DNA from: Chloroflexota bacterium
GTDB lineage: Bacteria > Chloroflexota > Anaerolineae > Anaerolineales > Anaerolineaceae
DNA: 64,000 bases
Assembly (NCBI GenBank): GCA_029556265.1
Contig: JAKQFH010000003.1
Span: forward strand, 1-64,000
Reading direction: 5' to 3'
The position numbers were made by a program, and so were the translations under genes. The notes beneath the pieces are model-generated. The model was given only the letters and a program-made list of their open reading frames with translations, ran no database searches and had not been told where the DNA came from. Below, piece after piece: positions 44,886 through 52,210 of this stretch (position 1 is the stretch's first letter; each line of letters starts with the position of its first letter).

Positions 44886-45638
44886 ATGCAGCGCTTTTTT
44901 GTGAATCCAGAAGCAATTCAGGACGGGGTAGTCCATTTCCCGGAGGCGGCAGCCCGCCAGATAGAAAAAGTGCTGCGTATGGACCTCCAGCTTGATGAAG
45001 TTCTCGTGTTGGACAACAGCGGCAGAAGCTTTCAGGTGCGCCTGAGCGGCAGGCAGTCTGGAACGCTGCGCGGAGAAGTGCTGCGGGTGCTTGAAGCTGA
45101 CCCGCGGACAGAACCGCGCCTGGAATTGGGTTTCAGCCTGTCTAAACGCGAAAAAGTGGAGTGGATTCTGCAGAAAGGAACGGAACTGGGAGTCAGCGCG
45201 TTCAGACCCTTCGTTTCGGAACGCAGCCTGGACCGCGGGTTGAAGCTGGATGAAGCCAGGTGGGCACGGTGGACCGCGATTATCCGGGAAGCTGCCGAGC
45301 AATCCCGGCGAACGCGCCTGCCGGAATTGCGCGCGCCTTTGAATTACGCGGATGGGTTGGGGCGCTTCCCACAGCAAAGCACCCGCTTGATTGCCTGGGA
45401 AGGAGCAGCACCGGAGTTCAGGCTGAGCCAGGAATGGTTTGCTGCCCGTGGCGGTGAGGCAGCCCCGGGCGCCAGCGTGCTGATTGGCCCGGAGGGCGGC
45501 TTTAGCGCGGAAGAGGTGCGGTTGGCGGAAAAAGCGGGCTTCAGGCAGTTCTCGCTCGGGCGGAATGTGCTGCGCATGGAAACCGCCTGCCTGACAGCCT
45601 GCGCTTTATGCGCGCACTATCTCGGCATCTCTTGTTAG
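44886..45638 (+). CDS. rsmE: 16S rRNA (uracil1498-N3)-methyltransferase
   Basis: This 250-residue SPOUT-fold enzyme has an N-terminal PUA-like part (MQRFFVNPE, EKVLRMD) and the C-terminal knot with IGPEGGFSAEEV and SLGRNVLRMETA, both RsmE signatures. In E. coli it methylates N3 of U1498 in helix 44. The ATG at 44886 gives the family N-terminus exactly and lacks a ribosome-binding site, in line with a leaderless transcript. Its TAG overlaps the TAA of the convergent rsmF-like gene within four bases. Confidence 0.95.
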   Translation: MQRFFVNPEAIQDGVVHFPEAAARQIEKVLRMDLQLDEVLVLDNSGRSFQVRLSGRQSGTLRGEVLRVLEADPRTEPRLELGFSLSKREKVEWILQKGTELGVSAFRPFVSERSLDRGLKLDEARWARWTAIIREAAEQSRRTRLPELRAPLNYADGLGRFPQQSTRLIAWEGAAPEFRLSQEWFAARGGEAAPGASVLIGPEGGFSAEEVRLAEKAGFRQFSLGRNVLRMETACLTACALCAHYLGISC

Positions 45639-47107
45639 GGGTTCAGAATCGCGCGGGAGGGCAGCAGATTGCGCAGCCGTCCGGGGAGGTTTTTCCCCGC
45701 GCCAAGGTTCCTGCCCTCGGCGTCACGCAGGGCGATGATGCTGCTTTTTTGGCAGCCGCTCACCGCGACGCCGCGAATATCGTGGCCTTGCAGCCACTGA
45801 CGCACCCATTCCTCAGGAATTGTCCACACATTACTCCTGAACCGGTCTCCAAAACGGCTTACCATTTCGGGGGAGAGCTCAAAATTTGTTCCGCTCCATT
45901 TGCCAAAAGGGAAACCTAAAGCGTAATAAGGCAGTTCAGAAAAGCCGCGCAGGTATTGCTCTGGCAGAAGGAAAAGCTGCCGCTCCCGGCGGTAGGGCAG
46001 CAGCTTACGTTTTTCTGTTTCCGCGCGGAAATCGAAACTATACAGGTCTTGCAGCATGGTAAACAGCAAAACCTGGTCTTTGGTTTCCAGGCGTTCCAGT
46101 CCGGTTTTAATGAAAGGCCGGAAAGGCGGCATCTGCCGGGGAAGGTTAAGCGGGGTGAGTTTGATGAGCTTGACCGCGAAAAAGCCGTTGGTACCCGCCA
46201 GGTGCGGCCATAAGCGCAGGCTGTGCGCGGCTTGCGGGTCAAAGTCGCGCCCTGCAAAGTGGGTTAATCCAGGGGCGTTCAATTCCGCCACCGTCGCGCG
46301 CTCCACACGGACACTGCCAGGATGTTTCTCCAGGAAGTCGCTTAAGACTGCTTCGTTCTCTTCCGGTGCAAGCGTGCAAGTGGAGTAAACAATTTCCGCG
46401 CCGACGCGCGCCGTGCTGACCGCAGACTCAAGCAAAGCGAATTGGCGCGCGGAAAGGCGTTCCCGTTCCGCCGCGGTAATCGGACGGAACGGATGGCTGG
46501 CGGAAACGCGCAGACCCTCCATGCTGCAGGGGGCATCGAGCAGTACGCGGTCAAAACGCTCAGGGAACCACGCGCCTAATTTTTCTCCCGGGAAATTGAT
46601 GACGGCGGTGTTAGCCGCGCCCCAGTTGAGAAGCACCACCCGCAGCGCTTGCAGCCGGCTGGCGCTGGAGTCGTTGGCGAGCACCAGGTTGGCGTCGCCG
46701 CCGCTATCCACCAGCTGCGTGGTTTTCCCGCCGGGCGAGGCAGCCATATCCAGCATGAGCCCATCGGTTGGGAGCGGGGAGAAAAGAGAAACTGGCAGAA
46801 TGGAAGCGGCGTCCTGAATGTAGTAATAGCCGAAACGGTGTTCGATGGTCTGTCCGGGCGGCGTTTGCGCGGAAGAAATTTGCCAGGCGTTGGACGCGAA
46901 AGGAACGGGCCGAGCCTGCCAACCATACGGTTGGCTCCAGCGGGAAAACGCTTGCCGCGGGTCGGGGTTCTTGAGAAGGTTTACGCGTACGGCACTGTCG
47001 GCGGGTTGGCTCACAACGCTGAGGAGCCGCGCGTATTCTTCCGGCGGGAGGCAGCTTTGATAGCGTTGCACAGCGCTGAGGACTGGGTCGGCAGGCGTGT
47101 CTGTCAC
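45635..47107 (-). CDS. rsmF: RsmF-like rRNA (cytosine-C5)-methyltransferase
   Basis: This 490-residue NOL1/NOP2/Sun-family enzyme has the SAM loop DMAASPGGKTTQL and the two catalytic cysteines Cys194 (DAPCSMEG) and Cys244 (YSTCTLAPEENE). A C-terminal extension of about 180 residues ends in a PUA-like domain (GRNLGAGKNLPGRLRN), the RsmF arrangement. In E. coli RsmF makes m5C1407 of 16S rRNA; in Thermus it acts on several nearby cytosines. It is the last gene of a five-gene overlapping operon and overlaps the upstream Rmt-like gene by 4 bases. Confidence 0.9.
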   Translation of the reverse strand: MTDTPADPVLSAVQRYQSCLPPEEYARLLSVVSQPADSAVRVNLLKNPDPRQAFSRWSQPYGWQARPVPFASNAWQISSAQTPPGQTIEHRFGYYYIQDAASILPVSLFSPLPTDGLMLDMAASPGGKTTQLVDSGGDANLVLANDSSASRLQALRVVLLNWGAANTAVINFPGEKLGAWFPERFDRVLLDAPCSMEGLRVSASHPFRPITAAERERLSARQFALLESAVSTARVGAEIVYSTCTLAPEENEAVLSDFLEKHPGSVRVERATVAELNAPGLTHFAGRDFDPQAAHSLRLWPHLAGTNGFFAVKLIKLTPLNLPRQMPPFRPFIKTGLERLETKDQVLLFTMLQDLYSFDFRAETEKRKLLPYRRERQLFLLPEQYLRGFSELPYYALGFPFGKWSGTNFELSPEMVSRFGDRFRSNVWTIPEEWVRQWLQGHDIRGVAVSGCQKSSIIALRDAEGRNLGAGKNLPGRLRNLLPSRAILNP

Positions 47108-47934
47108 CGCGATGAGCCTTTCCGGATGATAAAAAGCAGTTCATTCCCCACCTGATCTTGTTCGATTCCCCAACCCCGACCAGCGCAAGCTTTATCTATA
47201 AGCTGCGTGTGGTAGTCTACGAGGCTGTGATGCCCGCTCAGGTCTGCCGCAGGCAGACTGACCAGCAGCAGCGGCGCGCGCACGGCAGAGAAAAACGCGT
47301 CGTTGCATCCGGATTGACGCTTTTCAAAGCGGTGGGCTTCCTTGAAGAAAAACGCGCAGTCCGCCTCAATTTCGGGCGGTTCGCCAAGGATGTCCTGATG
47401 AATGGCCCGCGCGGAGGGGTATTTCAAGGCAAAAAATTGGCTGAGGAACTCCAGCCGGGGTTTGTGGATGTCGTACGCAAAGAAATTTACCTCCGCGGGC
47501 AGGTCCAGCCATAAGAGCATCAGCGGGTCCAGCGCGCAGGCCAGGTCCAGCACGGTGCCGGGAGAGCCAATGATTTTGCGCAATTTCCCGCAAAATTCAT
47601 CCAGATGGGGAAGCCGTTCGCGGGTGGAGGCGTGTTTCGACATAACGCCGGCAGCCCAGGCTTTTTGCTCACTTATGGTCGGGTTGGTTTCAAAGAACGA
47701 ACGCATTGCCTCGGATTCGGTGGGGTAGTCAATATCCTCAAGATACGGCGCGACGATATTATGCAGTTTTCTGCGGAAAGCGGCCGTGATTTCGGCACTG
47801 CTGCCGCCTTTGGCAGTCTGTTCCGTGAGGATTTGGCGCAGCAAATTCCCGGGCAGGTCCAGCTCGCGGTATTTACGCGAAGCGCGGACTTCGGCAATGA
47901 TTTTCTCGACCAGGCTCTCATCCATCGCGTTCAC
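47104..47934 (-). CDS. Divergent Arm/Rmt-family 16S rRNA methyltransferase homologue
   Basis: This 276-residue protein keeps the Arm/Rmt-family N-terminal half: helical domain, HASTRERLP (101-109), SAM-binding DLACALDPL (130-138, where the family has ACGLNPL) and YDIH (154-157). Its C-terminal signature is changed: FFKEAHRFEKRQSG (196-209) replaces the LLKxLPxLExQ-type segment, and SLPAADLSGHHSLVDYH (226-242) replaces SFPT(R/K)SLGGRxxGM. GNELLFIIRK (263-272) is retained. It may have a different target or be a partner of the canonical copy just upstream. The GTG at 47934 overlaps that gene's stop; the ATG at 47925 is an alternative start. Confidence 0.8.
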   Translation of the reverse strand: MNAMDESLVEKIIAEVRASRKYRELDLPGNLLRQILTEQTAKGGSSAEITAAFRRKLHNIVAPYLEDIDYPTESEAMRSFFETNPTISEQKAWAAGVMSKHASTRERLPHLDEFCGKLRKIIGSPGTVLDLACALDPLMLLWLDLPAEVNFFAYDIHKPRLEFLSQFFALKYPSARAIHQDILGEPPEIEADCAFFFKEAHRFEKRQSGCNDAFFSAVRAPLLLVSLPAADLSGHHSLVDYHTQLIDKACAGRGWGIEQDQVGNELLFIIRKGSSR

Positions 47935-48743
47935 CGGGAGAGCAAAAAGACCATTTCGGTGGGGAAGTTAAATTCGCGCACATGAAAGCGCGCACCTTCC
48001 ATCAGACGGGCAAACTGCTGGGAATAGGTCTGGCGCATGCCTTTTTCCCGGCCCCCAAGGCTCTTAGAGGGGTAAGAGACCAGGATATGCTCGGCACGGA
48101 TTTGCGACAGCAGGCGGGCGCTCAGACTCTTATCCAATTGGTCCAGGCAGGGCAGCGTTTTGAGCAGGATGGCCAGCTGAACCTCCTGCCGCGGGATTTC
48201 AGAGCTAAGGTCGCAGGGGAAGGCTTCGCCCTGAGCCGAGGCCGCCCTGAAGAAATGGTTCAGGAAGCTCAGCATGGGCAGGATGACATCGCAGGCGAGG
48301 TAAGTGCAGCCCGGCGCGAGAGGCATCCAGGGCAGCGCCAGCGGGTTCAGCCCGCATGCCAGGTCCAGGATTGAATTTATCGGCGCGATATCCGCCAGGC
48401 AGGTCTGGAAAAAATGGTCAACATAGGGCAGACGTTCGGCTGTGGAGTTGTGCAGGCGCATCATCCTCCGGCAAAAAGCCTGCAGTTCTTCTGGGTTTTC
48501 TGGGGGTATGGATTTTAAAATATCCGACCACTTCGCGTAGTTAATTTCAGGGGCGAGAAACGCGCCGGTTACCTGATGCAGGCGGGTGCGGGCAGCTTTC
48601 AGCGCGGCTTTGTACTCCCCGCGTTTTTCCAACTCTTCAGCCGCAACGCGCGCCACCAGGCTGGGGGCGAGCTGGGAGTATTTCGCGCTCCCGCAAATTG
48701 CCTGGATCAGCTTATCGAGGGCATCAGGAGAGGATGGGTTCAT
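47931..48743 (-). CDS. Arm/Rmt/FmrO-family 16S rRNA (guanine1405-N7)-methyltransferase homologue
   Basis: This 270-residue protein carries the whole signature of the aminoglycoside-resistance 16S m7G1405 methyltransferases. After an N-terminal helical domain come HNSTAERLP (98-106), the SAM site DLACGLNPLALPW (127-139), ACD (150-152), LLKTLPCLDQ (193-202), SYPSKSLGGREKGM (223-236) and EMVFLL (263-268). Family members in antibiotic producers (FmrO, Sgm, KgmB) and acquired ones (ArmA, RmtA-H) methylate G1405 in the A site and block 4,6-disubstituted 2-deoxystreptamines. Here it is embedded in a housekeeping-style RNA-modification operon with unremarkable base composition, so it looks native. 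GGAG lies 10 bases before the ATG. Activity is inferred. Confidence 0.88.
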   Translation of the reverse strand: MNPSSPDALDKLIQAICGSAKYSQLAPSLVARVAAEELEKRGEYKAALKAARTRLHQVTGAFLAPEINYAKWSDILKSIPPENPEELQAFCRRMMRLHNSTAERLPYVDHFFQTCLADIAPINSILDLACGLNPLALPWMPLAPGCTYLACDVILPMLSFLNHFFRAASAQGEAFPCDLSSEIPRQEVQLAILLKTLPCLDQLDKSLSARLLSQIRAEHILVSYPSKSLGGREKGMRQTYSQQFARLMEGARFHVREFNFPTEMVFLLSR

Positions 48744-49818
48744 CGCTCAGATGCTCCATCAGGCGGGTCATAAAACGCAGATTGTGTTGGGTGGCAAGAC
48801 GGAAATAGGCGCTATCTTGCATGCGGTAAAGGTGGCTGAGGTAGCCCAGGCTGTAATGTTGGCAGGCCGGGCAGTCGCATCCCGGAGAAACTGGCTCTTT
48901 ACTGCGCATATACTTTTCATCGTTCACGTAACGGAAAGCGAACCAATCCTTGCCTGTGCCGGGCACAGCGCTCGCGGAAGATAGCGTATAGAGGCGCCCG
49001 TGGCGCGCGTCCCGGGTGGGCATGGCACAGTCGAACATCGCGTAGCCCATGCGGTAGCAAGCCGAGACGCTGACCGGATGTCCGATGCCGAGCGCGTGGA
49101 TGGGGAACTCGCGCGGCACCACAGAACGGGTGTATTCCAGAATATCTGTGAGCAGATTGGACTGTTCATCCAGGGGCCAGCCGCCAAAGCCAAACCCGTC
49201 AAAACCAATTTCAAGCAAGGCTTCGGCACAGGTTTTACGCAGCTGCGGATAGCCGCCGCCCTGAATGACGCCGAAGATGAGCGGTCTTTGGTCCGGGTTC
49301 GTTTTTCGGGAGGCAAGCTGGCTCTCGTAAGCGAATTTCGCGCGCTTTGCCCATTGAATGGTGCGGCTGACCGAAAGCTGCTGTTCTTCGAAAGGAGCGT
49401 CCACGTGTGTGCAGTCATCCAGGCAAATCAGGATGTCCGCGCCGTAGCTGAATTGGAGTTGGATGCTTTTCTCGGGCGTGAGAATCAGTTTGCGGCCGGA
49501 GGCTTCGGGCCGGAAAATGATGCCGTTTTCACCCAGGCTGCCAAATTTCGCGTTCTGACGAATGAGGGAATAGGCCTGAAAGCCGCCCGAGTCGGTCATG
49601 ATGACTGAGTCCCAGGCTGCCATTGTGTGCAAGCCTCCCAAAGATTGGATGACCGAGGAGCCGGGTTTTTGCATCAGATGAAACGCGTTCATCATAAGGG
49701 CTTTGACGCCGACTTCATGCAAGTCGGCGCTGGTGAGGCTGCGCACATAGCCGTAGGTCGCGTCTGGCAGGAAAGCAGGCAAAGCCAATTCCCGACCGCG
49801 AATGTTCAGCGTGTTCAT
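48724..49818 (-). CDS. tRNA-guanine transglycosylase-family protein with altered substrate loop
   Basis: This 364-residue TGT-fold protein has all catalytic residues: Asp76 (TDSGGFQ), Asp134 (LDDCTH), Gln186 (GVIQGG), nucleophile Asp263 (FDCAMPTRDARHG), and the zinc site Cys314, Cys316, Cys319, His345. The base-selecting loop after GFGFGG reads WPLDE (214-218), where bacterial enzymes have LAVGE (preQ1) and eukaryotic ones LSGGE (queuine). The incoming base may therefore differ. Its ATG overlaps the stop of the RsmI-like gene by 4 bases and its end overlaps the Rmt-like gene by 20. yhhQ nearby could supply the base. Confidence 0.88.
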   Translation of the reverse strand: MNTLNIRGRELALPAFLPDATYGYVRSLTSADLHEVGVKALMMNAFHLMQKPGSSVIQSLGGLHTMAAWDSVIMTDSGGFQAYSLIRQNAKFGSLGENGIIFRPEASGRKLILTPEKSIQLQFSYGADILICLDDCTHVDAPFEEQQLSVSRTIQWAKRAKFAYESQLASRKTNPDQRPLIFGVIQGGGYPQLRKTCAEALLEIGFDGFGFGGWPLDEQSNLLTDILEYTRSVVPREFPIHALGIGHPVSVSACYRMGYAMFDCAMPTRDARHGRLYTLSSASAVPGTGKDWFAFRYVNDEKYMRSKEPVSPGCDCPACQHYSLGYLSHLYRMQDSAYFRLATQHNLRFMTRLMEHLSDEPILS

Positions 49819-50522
49819 AATCTGCCGAACTGCTTTCTCCGCGGGCGGTCCAAAATGAGGATGAACTCGGCTTTACGGTTGTTGATCTGCCGGATTACTT
49901 CCTCGACTGACCCGAGGTAAATCTTCTCGCCGGGCAGGGTCAGGTCGCAAGCCAGGCAAACGCGCTGATTTTTACCAAAAGCCTGCTGTACTTCCAAAAG
50001 CAGCTTTCCCAGCCGATAGGGGGTGTCCATCAGAATGATGGGCTGGTCCGCGCGGCTCAGTCGGGAAAGAACGCTCTGGCGCTGCTCTGTTTTGGGCGGC
50101 AAAAAGCCCGCGAATTGAAACTGCCCCAGGTCGAAAGGGCAAACGGATATCGCCGCAATCAGAGAGGAGGCGCCAGGAACAGGAACAACCCGAATGTTCA
50201 TTTCGGCGAGCAAGACCAGCAGCTGACGCCCCGGGTCCGAAAAAACAGGCGTACCGCAGTCCGAAATTAACGCCAGCGACTGACCTTGCATGAGCAGAAC
50301 CAGAATATCCTGCGTCATACTGCTTTCGTTATGCTCGTTAAGTTCAATCAGCGGCTTCTCCAGCCCGAGCTCTTTTAGCAGGCGCGCGCCGTTCTTTCTT
50401 TCCTCGCAGACGACTGCATCCACGTTTGAGAGCACTTCCACGGCGCGGCGGGTAACATCCGCGGAGTTGCCAATCGGGGTGGCAACCACATAGAGTGCCC
50501 CAGCAGGGTTTTCAGCGTGCAT
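49815..50522 (-). CDS. RsmI-like SAM-dependent methyltransferase, divergent paralogue
   Basis: This 235-residue tetrapyrrole-methylase-fold protein resembles RsmI (VVATPIGNSADVTRRAVEVL, SDCGTPVFSDPG) but differs at characteristic positions: CEERKNGARLLKELG where RsmI has SEDTRKTxxLL, and MDTPYRLG in place of YESPYRL. A canonical RsmI is already encoded at 43435, so this copy probably modifies another site or substrate. It is the first gene of the operon with the TGT and Rmt homologues; AGAGG precedes the ATG. Confidence 0.85.
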   Translation of the reverse strand: MHAENPAGALYVVATPIGNSADVTRRAVEVLSNVDAVVCEERKNGARLLKELGLEKPLIELNEHNESSMTQDILVLLMQGQSLALISDCGTPVFSDPGRQLLVLLAEMNIRVVPVPGASSLIAAISVCPFDLGQFQFAGFLPPKTEQRQSVLSRLSRADQPIILMDTPYRLGKLLLEVQQAFGKNQRVCLACDLTLPGEKIYLGSVEEVIRQINNRKAEFILILDRPRRKQFGRL

Positions 50523-50549
50523 TGGTCAGAACCTCTTTCATCAGGGTTG

Positions 50550-50555
50550 ATTATA
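50550..50555 (-). promoter_or_regulatory. -10 element of the five-gene RNA-modification operon
   Basis: TATAAT on the minus strand lies 27 bases before the first ATG at 50522; there is no good -35. The spacer is shared with divergent murJ, for which CATAAT (50593-50598) is a candidate. Confidence 0.45.
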
Positions 50556-50642
50556 TAACAAGCCATCGGTAATCGCCGCGCCGCAAATATGGCATAATAC
50601 TTCCATTCGGCAGCGCAAAACCTGCCATGTTTACTGCGAGGA

Positions 50643-52187
50643 ATGATGAAAAAAATCAGTCGGCTGACTAAAGTATCTCTGCTTCTGGCGGTATTGTTTT
50701 CGTTGGATAAACTGCTCGGTGTGGCGCGCCAGATGCTGGTTTCCCGCCAGTTTGGACTTTCTGCTGAATTGGATGTGTTCAATGCCGCGAACAATCTGCC
50801 GGACATGCTTTTCATGCTTATTTCGGGCGGCGCGCTGGCGATTGCTTTTATTCCGGTGCTGACCGAAGTCCTGTCAAAAGACGGACGGGAGAAGGCATGG
50901 GCTCTGTTTTCGAATATTCTCAACATCTCGTTTCTGGTTACGGCGGCTCTGGCGCTGTTAATTGCCATATTTGCCAGACCGTTGGTGAGCGGAAATCTCG
51001 GTATCGCCCCGGGCTTCAGCAGCGCCCAAATGGAATTGACCATCAAACTCTTACGCCTCAACCTGATCTCGACCTTGATTTTCTCGTTAAGCGGGTTGGT
51101 CATGGCGGGTTTGCAGGCGAATCAGCATTTTTTCCTGCCGGCGCTTGCCCCGATTTTCTATGATTTTGGCCAGATTTTTGGCGTGCTCATCCTGGCGCCA
51201 GAGCGGCCCTACCAGTTTGGCCCGATTACGCTGCCGGCGCTGGGCCTGGGGATAGAAGGGATGGTCTACGGGGTAATCCTGGGCGCGCTGCTGCACTTGC
51301 TAATTCAGGTGCCCGGTTTGGTTAAATATCGTTTTCGCTGGCAGCCCCGTGCCAACCTGAAAGATCCGGAAACCATAAAAGTCCTGAGGCTGATGGGTCC
51401 GCGAGTGCTGAGCATGTTTTTTATCCAGCTGATTTTTCTGGCGCAGGACAATTTTGCCTCGCGTCTGGCGACAGGTTCGGTCACAGCCCTGACTTACGGC
51501 TGGTGGATTATGCAGGTGCCGGAAACCTTGATTGGCACGGCAATCGCGACCGCGGTGTTGCCGACTTTGGCAGAGTTATTCAGCCAACAGGCATTTGCGC
51601 AGCTGAAGGTGAAAATTGAACGCGCCGGACAGGTAATGCTGGCGCTGACCATTCCAATCGCAATTATTGGCGGGGTCGTTATCCAACCCCTCATTCAGGC
51701 GCTGCTGGGGCTCGAACCAGCCGACACAGTGCGGGTGGTGCTGGTTACCCGTATTTTTCTGCTGGGCATCAGCGGTCACTCCCTGGTAGAGTTGTTCGTC
51801 CGGTCTTTTTATGCCATGCAAAAGCCGAAATACCCACTTATCTTTTCTGCCAGCACGCTGTTGGTTTATCTTGGCGCGGGATGGCTGCTTTCTTCACGGT
51901 ATGACGCAGCAGGCATCGCTGCAGCGAACACGCTGGCGTATTCGCTGCAGGCTCTGGTCCTGTTCATTCTACTGAGCAAAGTTCTGGCGGAGAAACTTGA
52001 GCTGCTTCCCGCTTTCGTGAAGGCAATCCTGGCGGCTGCGCTTGGCGGAGCGGCTGCCTGGTTGGTGATGCGCTTCGCGCCTATCCCAGGCGGTCGGATT
52101 GTTAGCGCGCTTGCCGCCGCCCTGCTGGCGCTTTTGCCCGCGGGAGTGGTGCTGCGTAAGGAATTACGCGCCCTGACCAGCCTTTAA
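50643..52187 (+). CDS. murJ: Lipid II flippase MurJ (MviN family)
   Basis: This 514-residue polytopic protein of the MOP exporter superfamily has about 14 hydrophobic helices and the MurJ pattern near the N-terminus (DKLLGVARQMLVSRQFG, VFNAANNLPDMLF). It moves the peptidoglycan precursor lipid II across the membrane. Two adjacent ATGs (50643, 50646) follow GAGGA; the second has slightly better spacing. With the L,D-transpeptidase at 21128 it supports peptidoglycan metabolism in this organism. Confidence 0.93.
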   Translation: MMKKISRLTKVSLLLAVLFSLDKLLGVARQMLVSRQFGLSAELDVFNAANNLPDMLFMLISGGALAIAFIPVLTEVLSKDGREKAWALFSNILNISFLVTAALALLIAIFARPLVSGNLGIAPGFSSAQMELTIKLLRLNLISTLIFSLSGLVMAGLQANQHFFLPALAPIFYDFGQIFGVLILAPERPYQFGPITLPALGLGIEGMVYGVILGALLHLLIQVPGLVKYRFRWQPRANLKDPETIKVLRLMGPRVLSMFFIQLIFLAQDNFASRLATGSVTALTYGWWIMQVPETLIGTAIATAVLPTLAELFSQQAFAQLKVKIERAGQVMLALTIPIAIIGGVVIQPLIQALLGLEPADTVRVVLVTRIFLLGISGHSLVELFVRSFYAMQKPKYPLIFSASTLLVYLGAGWLLSSRYDAAGIAAANTLAYSLQALVLFILLSKVLAEKLELLPAFVKAILAAALGGAAAWLVMRFAPIPGGRIVSALAAALLALLPAGVVLRKELRALTSL

Positions 52188-52195
52188 GCCTGGAG

Positions 52196-52201
52196 TATAA
52201 T
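52196..52201 (+). promoter_or_regulatory. -10 element just upstream of the TPR-like gene
   Basis: TATAAT ends 9 bases before the ATG at 52211, and CTGACC (52173-52178) lies 17 bases further upstream as -35. The predicted transcript starts at or a few bases before the start codon, and no ribosome-binding site is visible. Confidence 0.55.
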
Positions 52202-52210
52202 TGCCATACT

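Noticed and set aside
47104-48743. Recently acquired aminoglycoside-resistance cassette
   Set aside because: No transposase, integrase, terminal repeats or composition shift is visible, and the genes are translationally coupled to neighbours on both sides. A native origin fits better.
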